From: Ixodes scapularis
Taxonomy: Eukaryota > Arthropoda > Arachnida > Ixodida > Ixodidae
Length of the DNA: 64,000 nucleotides
Direction: 5' to 3'
NCBI RefSeq assembly: GCF_016920785.2
Contig: NW_024609837.1
Location: 25,855,533-25,919,532, forward strand
Shown here: positions 22,454 through 34,110 of the stretch, one piece after another
How the letters are laid out: every line of letters begins with the position of its first letter
How positions within the stretch are numbered: the stretch's first letter is position 1
The notes under the pieces: model-generated
The model's database searches: none
Seen by the model: only the letters and a program-made list of their open reading frames with translations
What the model was told of the DNA's origin: nothing
Translations under genes and position numbers: made by a program

Positions 22454-22777
22454 TATATGTGCTTTAAATCATGCAAATCAAAGGGAAAACGAAAAGAAAA
22501 AGGGAGGAAGGATGAGAAGGATCAAGATGGGAGACGTATTACTGCTGAAAACCTAATACGCAAAGCCTTATTTTGTTTTTGATATTTCGAGGCGATTGAC
22601 AGTTAGTAACAAAGTCTAGCGTTTCTGGGAATTTATTTTAAAGATCAGGAATTATGTAACTCAAAATTTGATACCTATAATTTGTGCGAATTTTTTCTTG
22701 AACATATTTTTCATGACGTAAGGTATGTGTTATGGTATTTCTGTGGTTAATTTTCTAGAAATGGAGACTCGCTGCTT

Positions 22778-23173
22778 TTAAATTCTGTATAAATTTCTAG
22801 AGCCACTCTCAAATAATATTGTTGTTGGATGGAAAGAGTCTTTCAAAAAGGACGTTGCAGTATGGTCGTAACTATCTAAATTATTTATGCACCCAATAGT
22901 TTTCTTCTGTAGGACTAGTAACTTGTCGAGGTTAGTTGCTGTTATTGTTCCCCAAATTAATAAACAGTAGTTAAGATGGGAGTGTAACAATGCATAATAT
23001 AACTGACGTTTTAACCAACAAAGCAGAAGTAGCCTAACTCTACGCAAAATGCCGATAAATTGGGAGATTGGAAAAGGTTGCTCTTGAAGCCCTTTTTGTG
23101 AAACTTGATCGTGACGCAATTTCTGGAGTAGAGTATCGACCCCAAGTTCCTTAGTAACATCTTTTCTTGCCAA
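22778..23173 (-). mobile_element. LINE reverse-transcriptase C-terminal fragment, inverted
   Basis: The minus strand reads FIGILRRVRLLLLCWLKRQL, then YYALLHSHLNYCLLIWGTI and LDKLLVLQKKTIGCINNL. This is the classic end of the CR1/jockey-type RT ('LYYALVHSHL.Y....WG.....L..LQKRA.R'). It lies head-to-head with the LINE piece starting at 23180 on the plus strand. Confidence 0.85.
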
Positions 23174-23179
23174 ATTAGA

Positions 23180-25310
23180 GTCAATTCTTACGATGCAATT
23201 TAATAAACAGAGCGACCCTGTTGCAATTGTTGGCGATTTTAGTATTGACTTGACCGGTAATGATCAGAATAGCTATTCCCTTCTTCAAGAATCCTTCAAC
23301 TTACACATTCATATCACTTAACCCACCCGCATCACTGGCGCCTCCAGAACATTATTCGATCATGCTCTCTGTAATATGCATACGGGTGTGTATGCTAGTG
23401 TGTACTCAAATGCAATAGCGGACTAGTCTTCCATATTTCTCACCTCACAAAAACGGCTCAATACAAAACTAAAACTTCGTCCTGAACGGCATACCAAACT
23501 AGATTATGAACACCTTCGTAGGGTATCAGAAGAGCAAGATATCTACACAGCTTATGATCACAACATTCATATCGAGTGTCACAATTTCTTAGCTACGTAC
23601 ACTAAAATGCGCGACAATACTCAGTACCGTAAAAAAGACACAAAGTAAATACAATATGACAGTCTGCCCCTGAATGACTGGCTAAATTTTAGCAGTACTA
23701 AAAGAAAGAGATAAACGGTATTATAAATAGAAACAGCGCAAACATAGTAATTACTATTTAAGCCAGTTTAAATATTCCAAGAATAAATCGTTATTTTTTT
23801 TTTTTTTGAAGAAAAGACAGAAAGAATATTACTAAACAAATTATTATGCAAGGGAATGGGAACGCTAAACTAGTCTAGGAGATAGTCAATGACGCTATAG
23901 GCCTTCGCGCAAATAAGCATGTATTACCTGATCTAATTAAACAAAGTACGGTAGACATTTTCGACGATTATTTTACAAATATAAGGCCTCTTCTAGCAGC
24001 GCAGCTGCCATACGTTCATGACCCCCTGCCTTCATTGACACAATTGTATATAGCTTTGGAATGCAGGAAATTGAAATGAATGAAATTATATCAACTGTTA
24101 GAAACCTTCAAGTAGGTAAAGCCGCAGGACAAGATAAATTTTGAGTTAAAGTAATTTAAGACAATATTGATTTATTACGTATTCATCTCCTACATCTGTT
24201 CAATTGTTCAATAGAGCTAGGAACATACCCTAACAAATTTAAGCTAGCTAAAATAATACCTATTTACAAAGATGGAGACTCTTCCGCACCGTCTAGTTAT
24301 AGACTAAATCACTTAAGTATAATCAACACAATTTTTGAAAACATATACTTTCCAAACGTATAAAGGACTTCTTACTAAAGTGCTATAAATTTTGCACCAA
24401 TGAGCACAGGTTCAGTTTTAATAGATCGACGTCTTCAGACATATTTTTTTATTATTTTAGCTTAATTTATATGCAGGTATTCACGACAATAAGTTCACCG
24501 TTTTTGTATACCTATGTATATATAAACATTTGGCAAATTTAATAACTATTTTGCTTAATAAACTTTATAATTATGGCTTTCGAGGAGATATGTTACAGCT
24601 GATAGTAAGCTTCTTTTTTTTTTTTTTCAATCGGAGACAGTGCGCAGTAATAAAATATTTTGTACCTACACCTCAAACGGTGTCAACCGGTGTACCACGG
24701 GGCTCTGTGCTTGGGTCCATTCTTTTTTTTTTTTTTTCTCTTTATGTAAATGACTTTCCATTGTTTTTAAAATATTTAAATTTTTAATGTACCCTGACGA
24801 TACGGCATTGTTGTTTTTTTTTTGGGCGACACGATAGATGAGCTAGAACATAAGATAAATGAGGAGCTCACTAGAGTTTTGACATGGTTCACGAGTAATC
24901 AGCTTACACTTAATTCAGCAAAATCTAAGGGTAGAGTGTTGCACTCTAAGTAAAGGGCTTAAACTTACGATGAGTAGGTTATACATTTAAAAAATACGGA
25001 GTTACAGCGAGTTCCATGTTCTAAATATCTTGGTGTTCTGTTTGATTCTGACATCCATTAGAAAAACCAAGTTAAACACATTCGCTCAAAAATTGCATAC
25101 GGATGTCATACTTTACTAAAGGCGCGCGAATGTTTTTATTTGGTTATTCTCCGCATACTTTATTTGGCATTAGTGCACAGTCATCTGACCTGTTGTATAG
25201 AGGGACGTTCTTAGATTCAGTCCCTTGTTTACAGAAACGGGCGTTACGATTCTTCGATTTACGGTTCAAAGCCACCGGTTTTCGAACCAGAGGGCGCCCT
25301 GTGGTTTGAA
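23180..25310 (+). mobile_element. Degenerate LINE (CR1/jockey-like) ORF2
   Basis: Plus-strand remnants in the expected order are as follows. The end of the endonuclease domain reads DPVAIVGDFSIDLTG, then ITGASRTLFDHAL (23200-23400). An RT start reads FNCSIELGTYPNKFKLAKII, then PIYKDGD (24200-24290). Next come a block reading like 'VSTGVPRGSVLG' (24688-24720) and 'YPDDTAL'-like residues (24790-24810). The thumb reads QLTLNSAKSK, then PCSKYLGVLFDSDIH (24900-25060). Many frameshifts, stops and T runs show it is dead. Confidence 0.8.
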
Positions 25311-25322
25311 GACCGGTGGCTT
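25272..25322. repeat. Imperfect inverted repeat (hairpin)
   Basis: GCCACCGGTTTTCGAACC and, 15 bases later, GGTTTGAAGACCGGTGGC pair at 16 of 18 positions. It lies at the tail of the LINE remnant just before unit B2. Confidence 0.6.
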
Positions 25323-26193
25323 CGCTGCGTTTCCATAAAAATTAAGTCTTTTTTTTTTTTTACTTTTTCCTTAGGTAAGCTCGCTCTTTGCGAGTTTTAT
25401 AGAAAAAATGCAACACCTATGGCCAAAGCTGTACAAAATCGGAACGGGATAGGTTAAGAAACCGAATGTTGCGGTCGATTTAAAGAGCCTGGCCGCTCTT
25501 TGATACACCCAGTATAGTCGATAGAGTTACGCAATACAATAAAATAGTATAAAAAGTGAACTTCAACGTTTAAAATTATTTCGACTAAACTTGGAAACAA
25601 AATATTGATTTATAAAAATGTATGTCTTTAATATATACAAAGTGCAGCTCTACTTGCCTATAAATTGGGTCAAAATATGAAATCTACTACTCAGCTTATT
25701 AAAGATATGATCACTATTCTAGTATCCTAATGAAGAAAGGATATCTCGTTTGTACAGGAAATAGGACAGCGCGTATGTTTTTATGTCTAATTTAGAATAT
25801 GCGAACCACAACAATTTCTAGTATACCGTATTGAATATATCAACAAACACGTGGCGAGACTAATTTAAGTAGTGGAATAATTCCAGGGTTTTGGTATACT
25901 GCTGCAATTACATTAAGACTTTAGGTGGAGAAACCGAGCACATATTGACGCAGCGACAGTCTGATAACGTCCAACGAGCCTATACTCCCTGGGCTCATAA
26001 ACTGCATTGTTCGAATAGAGGAGGACATAGACTAAGACTTCCGGTTCCGCCTACCAATACGTTATTTTGATTCAAAACTGTCTGCAAGAACAAGTGTCGG
26101 GAACTCTTTGAGAAAAACAAAACTCCGTTTGCTGCGAGTTACGAAATATAGTAGAGACCTTGGGTTACATATAAATCTCAACGACTGTCAGAA

Positions 26194-28062
26194 ATGTTGT
26201 CATTATTGCAAGGAACCATGTTTCTGCTTCTCGTTCTGGAGAAACCGACGATCTTGGACAGTTTGAATTACGAAGACAATGGCCTCAAGATGTTCATAGA
26301 TATACCCAAAGAGATCATCCTCTCACTTGAATTGGAGAACGGCTTCATGGACGTCTTTGTGCCTACAGACTGCCTCAAGGACAACACTGCGCTGTTCAAG
26401 GCTTTCCTGGACTCCCGAGAGAAACCGGTGACGTTCTGGACTGACGGCAAGTTACACTCAAGACATTGCGACAACAAGATATGCTACACAATTAGGGGGT
26501 CGTTTTTTCAAATAGTTTACTTTATATGTGGAAAATCCGATTTTAATCACCTATGGAATAGCCTTCAAACGAATTATTTCAAGTCTGCTTTCATCGTAGC
26601 CGAATATGAGAAACATTCCTTGGAAGTTAAAACAAAGGTTTTTCCATGGCCATTTCACCCACCATACCCTAGAGCCAGCGGTAGATACGTAATGAGTTTC
26701 GACAACGGCAGTCTCATCTTGACTAGCGAGTTCGAAAGGAAAGTAATCGAACAGAAAACTCTTACGAGGGGTCTGTTAGAACGGCAACGGGCGCTTAATG
26801 GAAGCTTAATACACGTCGTATGTGAAAGTACCTACGCCTGCGAGCATCCAAGTACCAACGTTACATTACAGCTGTTGACGCACCGAAACGCTTCGGTTAG
26901 ATTTGACAGTTACTTCCACACTCATGAGCTACTTTTCAGTGGATATATCAGTAATTTAAACAATCTTCCGGATAGAGACACCCGTAGCCTATTTATTGCC
27001 CTTCATCATTTCGGATCGGCAGGTTTTTCATTTTATGTTCGCAAGCGTGATCCGGTTCCCAAGGAAAAAATATTTATCTTGCCATTTTGTTGGGAGGTTT
27101 GGGTAGGGCTTTTGGCGTCTTGCTTATTATTAGTCTTGACGTATGGCCTAATTGCAAAGCTTACGCTAACGGAGGATGTAAATATTGCCGTCTTTGTATT
27201 TCCGATGATTGCGGCATTTTTTCAGCAGAGCACTCAGCTCCACACAAGACTTTTGAATACGTATCAGTCCCGATTGTTGTACGGCATAATGGCATTAATG
27301 TTTGTCGTGATGTCGACAGCATTCAAAGGCCGTCTCACTTCGCTCTTGAACGATCTACCGCTCGATGGAGAAGCCATCCAGTTCGTTTCATTTGAGCACC
27401 TTGTTGGAACTGGACATCGGCTGTGCTTCCTTGAAAGTCCGGGCATCCTTGGTGCACTTGGACCACTAATCCTCTTTGGAAAAAATAACCTAATCCGGAG
27501 TCATGGTCGATGCTACCAAACCTCGAACTCGGCTCGAAGTAGTCCTCGCGCGATTAAAATCGACGCTGACGGAAGGGACACCTTCTTCACCTACAACTCG
27601 CGGACAGGTCCCAGCGAGGCTTTGAGGCGAGAGCTTCTCGCAAGAGGCTATGTCGAAACCGATGGCGCCGTGTTCTCGCACCCCGTAGGGCCAGAAATGA
27701 GGTCATCATCCGTCTACCGTCAGGACTTCGGCGCAACTTTAAGTCGGGCCATTGAGGCGGGCTTATACGAAAGATTCGCTGCCCTTGCCGAATACAAAAG
27801 CCGATTCTTTCACGAGAATAATTTGGAATATACCGAAGATTTTCTTCTCAATCGAGACGATTTGAGACCGTTCTTTCTGGCTTGGGTCTTGGGTATGTCC
27901 TGCTCAATTCTTCTGTTTATTTTTGAGGCGATCTTATCGCATGTGAGAGCCCTAAAATGCGCGGATGACGCCAGGATGAAAGGCGAACAACATTCAAAAG
28001 ATGTGATACCAGCCACGCGCCTTTTGAAAAAGGGTCGTAATCGCGTTCTTGAAAGAAACTGA
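26194..28062 (+). CDS. Ionotropic-receptor-like protein (B2), intact, 622 aa
   Basis: Predicted ligand-gated ion channel of the divergent ionotropic-receptor type, acting in the plasma membrane; the ligand is unknown. The start is the ATG at 26194, preceded by a conserved TATA-like site. Topology read from the sequence: short hydrophobic start (1-16), an extracellular region with several N-glycosylation sites (NGS, NVT, NAS), TM1 about 299-320, a pore/TM2-like hydrophobic segment 329-344, and TM3 360-378. TM3 runs into STAFKGRLTSLL (374-385), at the position of the SYTANLAAF gate motif of glutamate receptors. A soluble second lobe and TM4 about 560-581 follow, then a basic tail. The classical amino-acid-binding residues of glutamate receptors are not recognisable, as usual in divergent receptors. 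It is a single exon. The related A-type protein shares the TM3 and TM4 patterns. A divergent membrane protein of another family is possible but less likely. Confidence 0.75.
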   Translation: MLSLLQGTMFLLLVLEKPTILDSLNYEDNGLKMFIDIPKEIILSLELENGFMDVFVPTDCLKDNTALFKAFLDSREKPVTFWTDGKLHSRHCDNKICYTIRGSFFQIVYFICGKSDFNHLWNSLQTNYFKSAFIVAEYEKHSLEVKTKVFPWPFHPPYPRASGRYVMSFDNGSLILTSEFERKVIEQKTLTRGLLERQRALNGSLIHVVCESTYACEHPSTNVTLQLLTHRNASVRFDSYFHTHELLFSGYISNLNNLPDRDTRSLFIALHHFGSAGFSFYVRKRDPVPKEKIFILPFCWEVWVGLLASCLLLVLTYGLIAKLTLTEDVNIAVFVFPMIAAFFQQSTQLHTRLLNTYQSRLLYGIMALMFVVMSTAFKGRLTSLLNDLPLDGEAIQFVSFEHLVGTGHRLCFLESPGILGALGPLILFGKNNLIRSHGRCYQTSNSARSSPRAIKIDADGRDTFFTYNSRTGPSEALRRELLARGYVETDGAVFSHPVGPEMRSSSVYRQDFGATLSRAIEAGLYERFAALAEYKSRFFHENNLEYTEDFLLNRDDLRPFFLAWVLGMSCSILLFIFEAILSHVRALKCADDARMKGEQHSKDVIPATRLLKKGRNRVLERN

Positions 28063-29953
28063 AGAGAATTTTTTTAAGAATGTTAATCTAGATGGCGTTA
28101 ATCTTTTTGTCCAAATTATAAAACTACAATGCTGGAAACATTTTAAAATGAGCAGTGATGCTTTTTATTCACTCGCTAGATTTGTGCACAACTTTAAGTT
28201 TTAAATATGCATTCATACTCGCAATTCGTTACATTTGTGTATTCGTATGTGTCTTATTGTTTAGAATAATTTACGATTTTTATGTTAGGATTTTAATGTT
28301 TTCAAAATGTTGACGAACACGAACTATCAGCCTATAGAAATCCTGAACGAGTATTCGCTCGGCACAACTATATACCGATCGTGTGACGGAGAGCATACAA
28401 TATTTGTAGACATAATTCCTTTTTTTTTCTATTGAAACCTGATAATGAATTAGATTATACTGTGAACCTGTCTATGTTTTTATTTAAAAACTCGTATTTC
28501 ATTGGAGTGTGCCGCAGGACCTCCTTTTATTTTTATTTTTATTAAAAGCTGCTTTTCAATTATAGTGCGCACTGAAGCACTGACTGCCAAAAGGGATATT
28601 TCACAGAAATCTAAAAAAAAAAACTGATTGAAGGAGATATTCGACGAAGTTTCATAAGGTATTTATGTACCCAATACACAGAACGTTGAAATCCTGATAA
28701 GACCTGAGGTTTAATCGGTTTCTATACTTTATAATAAACAATGATCACCTCCTTTGGGAGTGTAAGCCAGAGTCTCTCTTCGAAGGAAAATTGTTCTCAC
28801 TTCCGCGCGTTACTTTGTGTGGTCGAGATCTTGTTAACGAAATTCTTTTTAAAATGTATCATAATTTAATAAACTGTACTACGCAATAATCTATTCGGCA
28901 TTCTAGAAGTGCAACCAAAGATGACTTTAAATACACATAGATCGAGATGCATGCTTTATTCACTGGGTGTCTTTCTGCATAACATTTTCTCACACAGGCA
29001 CAGCTGTTATTTTGAATCAAGTTGAAAAGCTCTGAAGGAGTGTTCAGCATCATAATTTCTGAAGAGCGTTTTGACGACCTTACGCTAACCGCCATGTGAG
29101 ACGCTGAAGTTTTGTGCAACACTAATTTGAGGCTTTGAACATATCTACCATATATGCGGAAACTTATTTTACGAAACACACGTGTTGAATATGGAGTTGA
29201 TGATACAAGAAATCTTTCCAACACCCTGCCCCTTCGTGCGTGCAGTTTGCGGGTTTATGTCACAGTCGGCACTGAACCTTATTTCCGAACTGCCTTGAAG
29301 TGTAATGTGTATTCGCTTTAAAAAAGGTGTCACTCAACTTGAGTGAATTTTATGATTATATATCACATTGAATATTGATGTATACAAACGACTGATGTTA
29401 ATAAATATCGTGTTTCTGTGTTGGACATTTTCATAGCTCTGTTGCGTGCAATTATTGACACAAATAAAATTCTGATATTGTTCACTTCCGCTATCTCTCG
29501 TTGTCTGGAATGTCAAAAGGATATCCAATAACAGAATATTCCATGCATGCCTCCTGTTCCCAATCTATCACGACCTATTTCATCACACTAGTGTCCACGA
29601 CTTTGATGAGGATGGGCGGGTTAAAAAGTGACTCTAATCAACCCTTGAGTACATCTACTTATAACCCTTAAAAGAAACTCATTATGCGAGCATCCAACCT
29701 TCCCGCTGTCATGTACTGGCTGACTAGACTCTAAGCCCACGCGTAATTTAAAAAAAAAAGTACTTATTAAAATGTCCGCACCCCTGTAGTTGGCAGGTGA
29801 AAACTTGTTACTTCGTATCATCAGCCACCTGCCAAGACCTCCTCCCTGCTCTTTTTTTTCAACTGTTCTTCTTGCCCTTTAGCGTGATAGACCACCAGGA
29901 AATTTTTGAATTTAAACAAAGAGTGATACAAAGTTTCCAATAAAAAGTGTTTA
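28063..29953. other. 3' flank of the B2 receptor; no independent gene
   Basis: AT-rich, homologous to 10607-12500. An AATAAA motif occurs at about 28735. No coding signal was found on either strand. Confidence 0.5.
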
Positions 29954-30192
29954 CCCGAGCAGCACGGAATTCGGCCAAGCATTGGCCAATGGCTGGCGAT
30001 GGGGTTTTGGCCGAAGGCCAAAGAGTGGCCGTTCATCGGCCAATGCTTGGCCGATGTCTGATGGCCAGTGGCCCTTGGTCAGTGGCCAGAGAAAGGCCAG
30101 TCATCGGCCAATGGATGGCCACTGTCTGGCTACTTGCCAAAAGCCCATTGCCAGCCATTGGCCAATGATTGGCCCACTCCGTGCTGCTTGGG
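29954..30192. mobile_element. Snapback MITE with TA target duplication
   Basis: A 239-bp element starting CCCGAGCAGCACGGA and ending TCCGTGCTGCTTGGG, flanked by TA (29952-29953, 30193-30194). The B1 copy has the empty site 'tatttaaatagg' near 12500-12513 with TA once. Nearly the whole element folds on itself: the left half, rich in TTGGCCAATG and ATGGCCA motifs, is mirrored in the right half. No coding capacity. Confidence 0.9.
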
Positions 30193-30509
30193 TAAATAGA
30201 ACCTTTGTTGAGGTCAGATAAATGCGTGGAGTGCTACGAAGTGGTTTCAGTCGGAAATGTCAGATGTGCCGAAGAGATGAACTGGTCCTAGGATTTTCAA
30301 ACTGTTCCTGTTGTTACCACGAAGTCAAGGGCGGCGCAGTCATGCAAAAAATTGAGGCGAGGGCAGTGTTTCATCAACTGTAGATTCTTGTTATTGGTCG
30401 ATCAGCGAATTCGCAACTCCTTGGAGGTCATTCCTGTCAGAGGTCTTGCGGGTTACCCTATCATGTTTGCTTTAGATGAATGATCGGACACGTCGCGCCC
30501 ATGCTCTAT

Positions 30510-31035
30510 AAAGTTTTGCTTGGCATGCCCTACGAGTTGGTTATGACGAAATTTCAAGACCGCCAAGAGAGGCGACTTTTCTTTCTTCAAGAACCGTTTG
30601 CGCACTTCAGGAATACGGGCCGACTTAGTTGTTGGCGTCTGGATCGCCAAAGGATTCTGGCTGAAGGTCCTATTTTTCCCTGCCCCCCCAAATCGTATTC
30701 GTCAGCGTAGAATTCGTCACGAGACGCCCCCCCCCCCCCTTCTTCGGCGCGGATTTCATCAGTGGGGGAGGCAGCTCAGCAGCGATGTGGCACCCATCTC
30801 CCCCACTCTCGTCCAACCACAGGTTTTTGCTTGGCATGCCGTACGACTGGGTTACGACGTCCTTTCAAGACTGCCAAGAGACTCGACTCTTCTTCAAGAC
30901 CGGTTGGCGGACATCAGGAATACCAGACGACTCAATAGTTGGCCCCTGGATTATCAACGCACAATTGTTGGAGGTCCGCGCGTGCTTTTTAAAGGCACAC
31001 GAGGCAACAAAGCGTTATTGAACGCAGGCATTTGA
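30510..31035 (+). repeat. Partial tandem duplication with a conserved protein-like segment
   Basis: Bases about 30510-30690 and 30825-31035 are diverged copies of the same roughly 190-bp stretch, present only once in B1 (12860-13060). The second copy reads YDVLSRLPRDSTLLQDRLAD, then WPLDYQRTIVGGPRVLFKG and NKALLNAGI before a stop. The same residues are recognisable in B1. I do not recognise the protein. Between the two copies is a C-rich stretch (30726-30741). Confidence 0.6.
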
Positions 31036-31365
31036 AATGCTGGATGCGAGACAACCAAAGAACCTTCCGAGCGTTCTCGTGCGGTTCATGATAACAGGTG
31101 CCTGGACATCGAAACGTGCCACTTTTAATGCATGCAGCCTCTCTCCTACTTTCTTTACTTACGGTACGAATATAATTGCAGCAGCTTATCACAATCCTGA
31201 AACCACCCAGCGTTCAGGTATTTTCATTTGTGCGGCGAAAGGCGTCGACGTCTGCGAAACAGCAGGATCGAGCGCTGGGACGAAACTGACTCCGCTCGCC
31301 ATGCGGGGTCCCTTATGTACGCGCGTGGGTTTCTGGAACATTCTGCGTGGAACTTTTCGGTGCGT

Positions 31366-32038
31366 AGATCATTGGAAACTCGAAGCCGGTCGACGGCGAA
31401 GGTTACCCCGGCGAGTAACGGTCAGGTGGCCTTGGCTGCCGCGTCACTGGTGTCGACGGGCCAGGTGTGGCAACGCCGGGCGCTGCCTGAACCGGTCGCG
31501 CTCCATCCGGTGGAACCGCAGGGACCGGATTTGAGAGTGGCACCGGTCTAACTGGTGCCACAAGACTGGCGACGCTTGTCACCTCCGTGGTTGGTGGCGC
31601 TCCACTGGCCGCGACTGGTGCGTCGTTGGTCTTCCTGCGGGCGCTGCACCTGTTGGCGTCTGCAGCAATAGCTGTTCTGAAGCAAAAAGCCTAAAATAAA
31701 TTTTTGCGTGCATGCGCGTTCGTCAAAGATTTATTATGATTATTTACTTCAAATTCTTTATAAGTGGAAGGTCAGCGCGCGCGGATCGTAGAATTACACT
31801 TCCAGCGTTCTTCTCGATGTTCGGGTAATTTACTAATAGGTCAATTTTCAGTGGAGCCGAATTACAGCTTTTCAATTTATGACGGTGCTATATACAGTTC
31901 TTACATGCTGGCCAACCATGCATGCTGCCGGTGTACCGCCCGCCTTTCACTGCTCACTTCTTTCTCATCGTTTCTTACACTACCGAATTTTCAGGGGTCG
32001 TTTTCTAGTACTCTGCAGAAGCTAGACAACAGCAATTC
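31366..32038. other. No gene assigned
   Basis: GC-rich 31380-31670 without a recognisable protein, then AT-rich. The ORF at 31764-32042 leads into the hAT transposase remnant and may be its diverged N-terminus. Confidence 0.4.
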
Positions 32039-33291
32039 TTGAAGTCATCAAGACAGCCAGTTCCGGATACATTCACTGTTGCTGGGTTCACAAACTGGAT
32101 AAAGGGAAAATACAAATATGCCGGACATGATAATTCAGAAAGGCATAAGAACGCCGTTTACGAGCACAGCAGCGTTCAATCGGCGACGGTCCCTGACCAA
32201 ATCAACACACAGACTGAAAAGCAGCAGGAAATGGCGAGGAGCTGTCTGAAGATTATTTTTCAGGCATCTAAGTACCTCCTACGCCAGGGTTTGCCATTTC
32301 GAGGTCATTCAGGCAAAGAAGGAAACTTCTACCAGTATCTCATGTCACGCGAAGAAGACAATGAAGTGTTTACCACCTGAGTGAACCAAAACACGAAGCG
32401 CACATCTCCTCTGCTTCTAAACGAAATAATTGGTCGCTTTGGAAAGGCTCTCCAAAGAACACTGAGCAGCGCCATTTCAACAACAAACTACGCCATCACC
32501 GTAGATGGCACGCGGGATCTGGCTGGTATTGAAAAGGAGAGCAAATGTGGACGAGAACCCCAGACCAGTTGAAATTTTTCTAGGGCTCTGTACCCCGCCG
32601 AATACAAAGGGAGCCACGATTGCAGAAGCAGTGGTGGGTTTCTTGACTAAAGCTGGGCTTCCATCTCTCTGGTTGCCGGGCGCAGGCTTACGACGGGGCT
32701 GCCAACACTGAGCGGGAATTTTAATGCATACCAAGCGATTATAAAATCACAAAACCGACTTGTTATTTACTTTTACTGCGGGGCCCACAGTTCCAACCTT
32801 GTAGCTGCTGACGTATCAAACAGCTGTCCAGAACTTCGAAATGCGCTCATGGCCGTTAGGGAATTGGGCTCAGCACGTTCTGGGAAGCAGATTTTTTGCA
32901 AAAGAAAGCTGGGCAAAAACACCAAACCCCTATGCCCAACGCGCTTCTTATGCACAAGACAACCTACATCTGCAGCGCTGAACGAGCAAGAGGCCATAAT
33001 TGCTTCCCTAGAAGAAATGATGAAAGAAGCACCGACCGAGCAGTCTGCGAAGATTGGTAATATCCTATGCGACATGGAATCAGTAAAGACGCGCCTTCTG
33101 TTGAAAATTGCTTTGAGGGTGTTCTCTGTGCTTGAGGACCTAAACACTGCGGGCATCTTCTAACTCCGATTCCCGCAGACCCTGTTCCCGGATGAATATG
33201 ACACTGCAAAACTTCGCTCTCGGCAAAAGGGTTTATTCACTCACTCATTGCCTTGGGGGGTTTCGGGATCGGGGGACGGTCATCAGCGAGG

Positions 33292-33324
<33 letters not shown>

Positions 33325-34110
33325 AGTCCGCTGCCACAGCAGCTTCTCCGAGTCCCAGCGGTGGTCGTCCACACCGAGCCATGGGGACGTCGTCGTCCAG
33401 GGTCGCTGTCCGGTCTGTTTGTCGAGTCCGCCTCTCGATGTAGTGCCCGCACTTTCCCCGCGCCTGCGTCCGTCTCCCGCCAAATCCCGCGCCAGCGTCT
33501 TCGTCTCCTGTCACCGCTGCACGCTGTCTCCGTGTCCCGCCATTCGAGAGCGCTGCCGTCCAAGAGAGGGCCTTCTTTTGTCCGGCTTCCCCTTTTCAAG
33601 CCTTGGGTCCTTTCTTCTGGGAAGCCAGTCCCGTGACGTCAGACGGCTTAGGGGAGTGGTCCAGCCGGATCTTGTGCTGCGCGAGGCCATGGCCGGTCCC
33701 CCGAGGCATGACGCATGTCGGAGGCATCGAGTGCGAGTTGCCGGAAATTGGGGTCCGGAGGTTCGGCGCGGGGGAGGGCAGCCAGATCTCGACAACACAT
33801 GACATACCTACAAGGACGTTTGTCAACAGTTCAGGGAACGCTCCAGGCGGTGAAGTCTGCCAAGCGCAAGTTGCGGCATCTGCGGTCTGATGAAATGTCC
33901 GATGAACTGTTTGAATAAGCCGCCAAAGCTGCTGAGGACGGCAGTGCACATGCAGTGGAACCGCCGAGATCCAGACGGAGGCCAGCCAGGTACGAAAAAG
34001 GGAGCACCAGTGACCTTCCAGTTTTAGCGAGAGCCTATTTTCGGTGTGTATTTCTTCAACAGTTGATGCAGCACTGTCGGGCATTGAGAGACGCTTTCAA
34101 GGGTGAGTTT
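32039..34110 (+). pseudogene. hAT transposase (DUF4371/ZMYM1-like) pseudogene, interrupted
   Basis: Pieces occur in order on the plus strand. First is a zinc-finger/DUF4371 start DTFTVAGFTNWIKGKYKYAG with RHKNAVYEHSSV, then YLLRQGLPFRGHSGKEGNFY (32039-32380). Next come LLLNEIIGRFGKALQRTL and ITTNYAITVDGTRDLAG-like residues (32390-32530). RPVEIFLGLCTPPNTKGATI follows (about 32560-32620). A YCGAHSSNLVAADVS-like block and a long conserved run to LRVFSVLEDLNTA come next (about 32770-33150). After a roughly 620-bp GC-rich insertion, the C-terminal part resumes: YLQGRLSTVQGTLQAVKSAK, LRHLRSDEMSDEL, PPRSRRRPARYEKGST and YFRCVFLQQL (33800-34110). At least three frameshifts or stops break it. The family assignment rests on the order of these blocks. 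Confidence 0.8.
33170..33795 (-). mobile_element. GC-rich insertion with a long poly-G tract, possibly a LINE 3' end
   Basis: This block separates two parts of the hAT transposase. On the minus strand it ends with 'aatgagtgagtgaataaa' (about 33230-33247), which looks like a LINE 3' terminus with a polyadenylation signal. The tract of about 30 G (33294-33323) produces the poly-Pro and poly-Gly open frames seen in all frames; these are not genes. The body was not recognised. Confidence 0.45.

Larger units (their letters stand above)
25550..31365. repeat. Segmental duplication, copy B2
   Basis: Homologous to 8093-13420, same orientation. It carries the intact B-type receptor, a snapback MITE absent from B1 and an internal partial repeat of its distal flank. 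Divergence from B1 is obvious every few tens of bases, so this duplication looks older than the A duplication. Confidence 0.9.

Noticed and set aside
33237..33802. Poly-Pro and poly-Gly open frames
   Set aside because: Produced by the long G run; no flanking domain and different residues in every frame.
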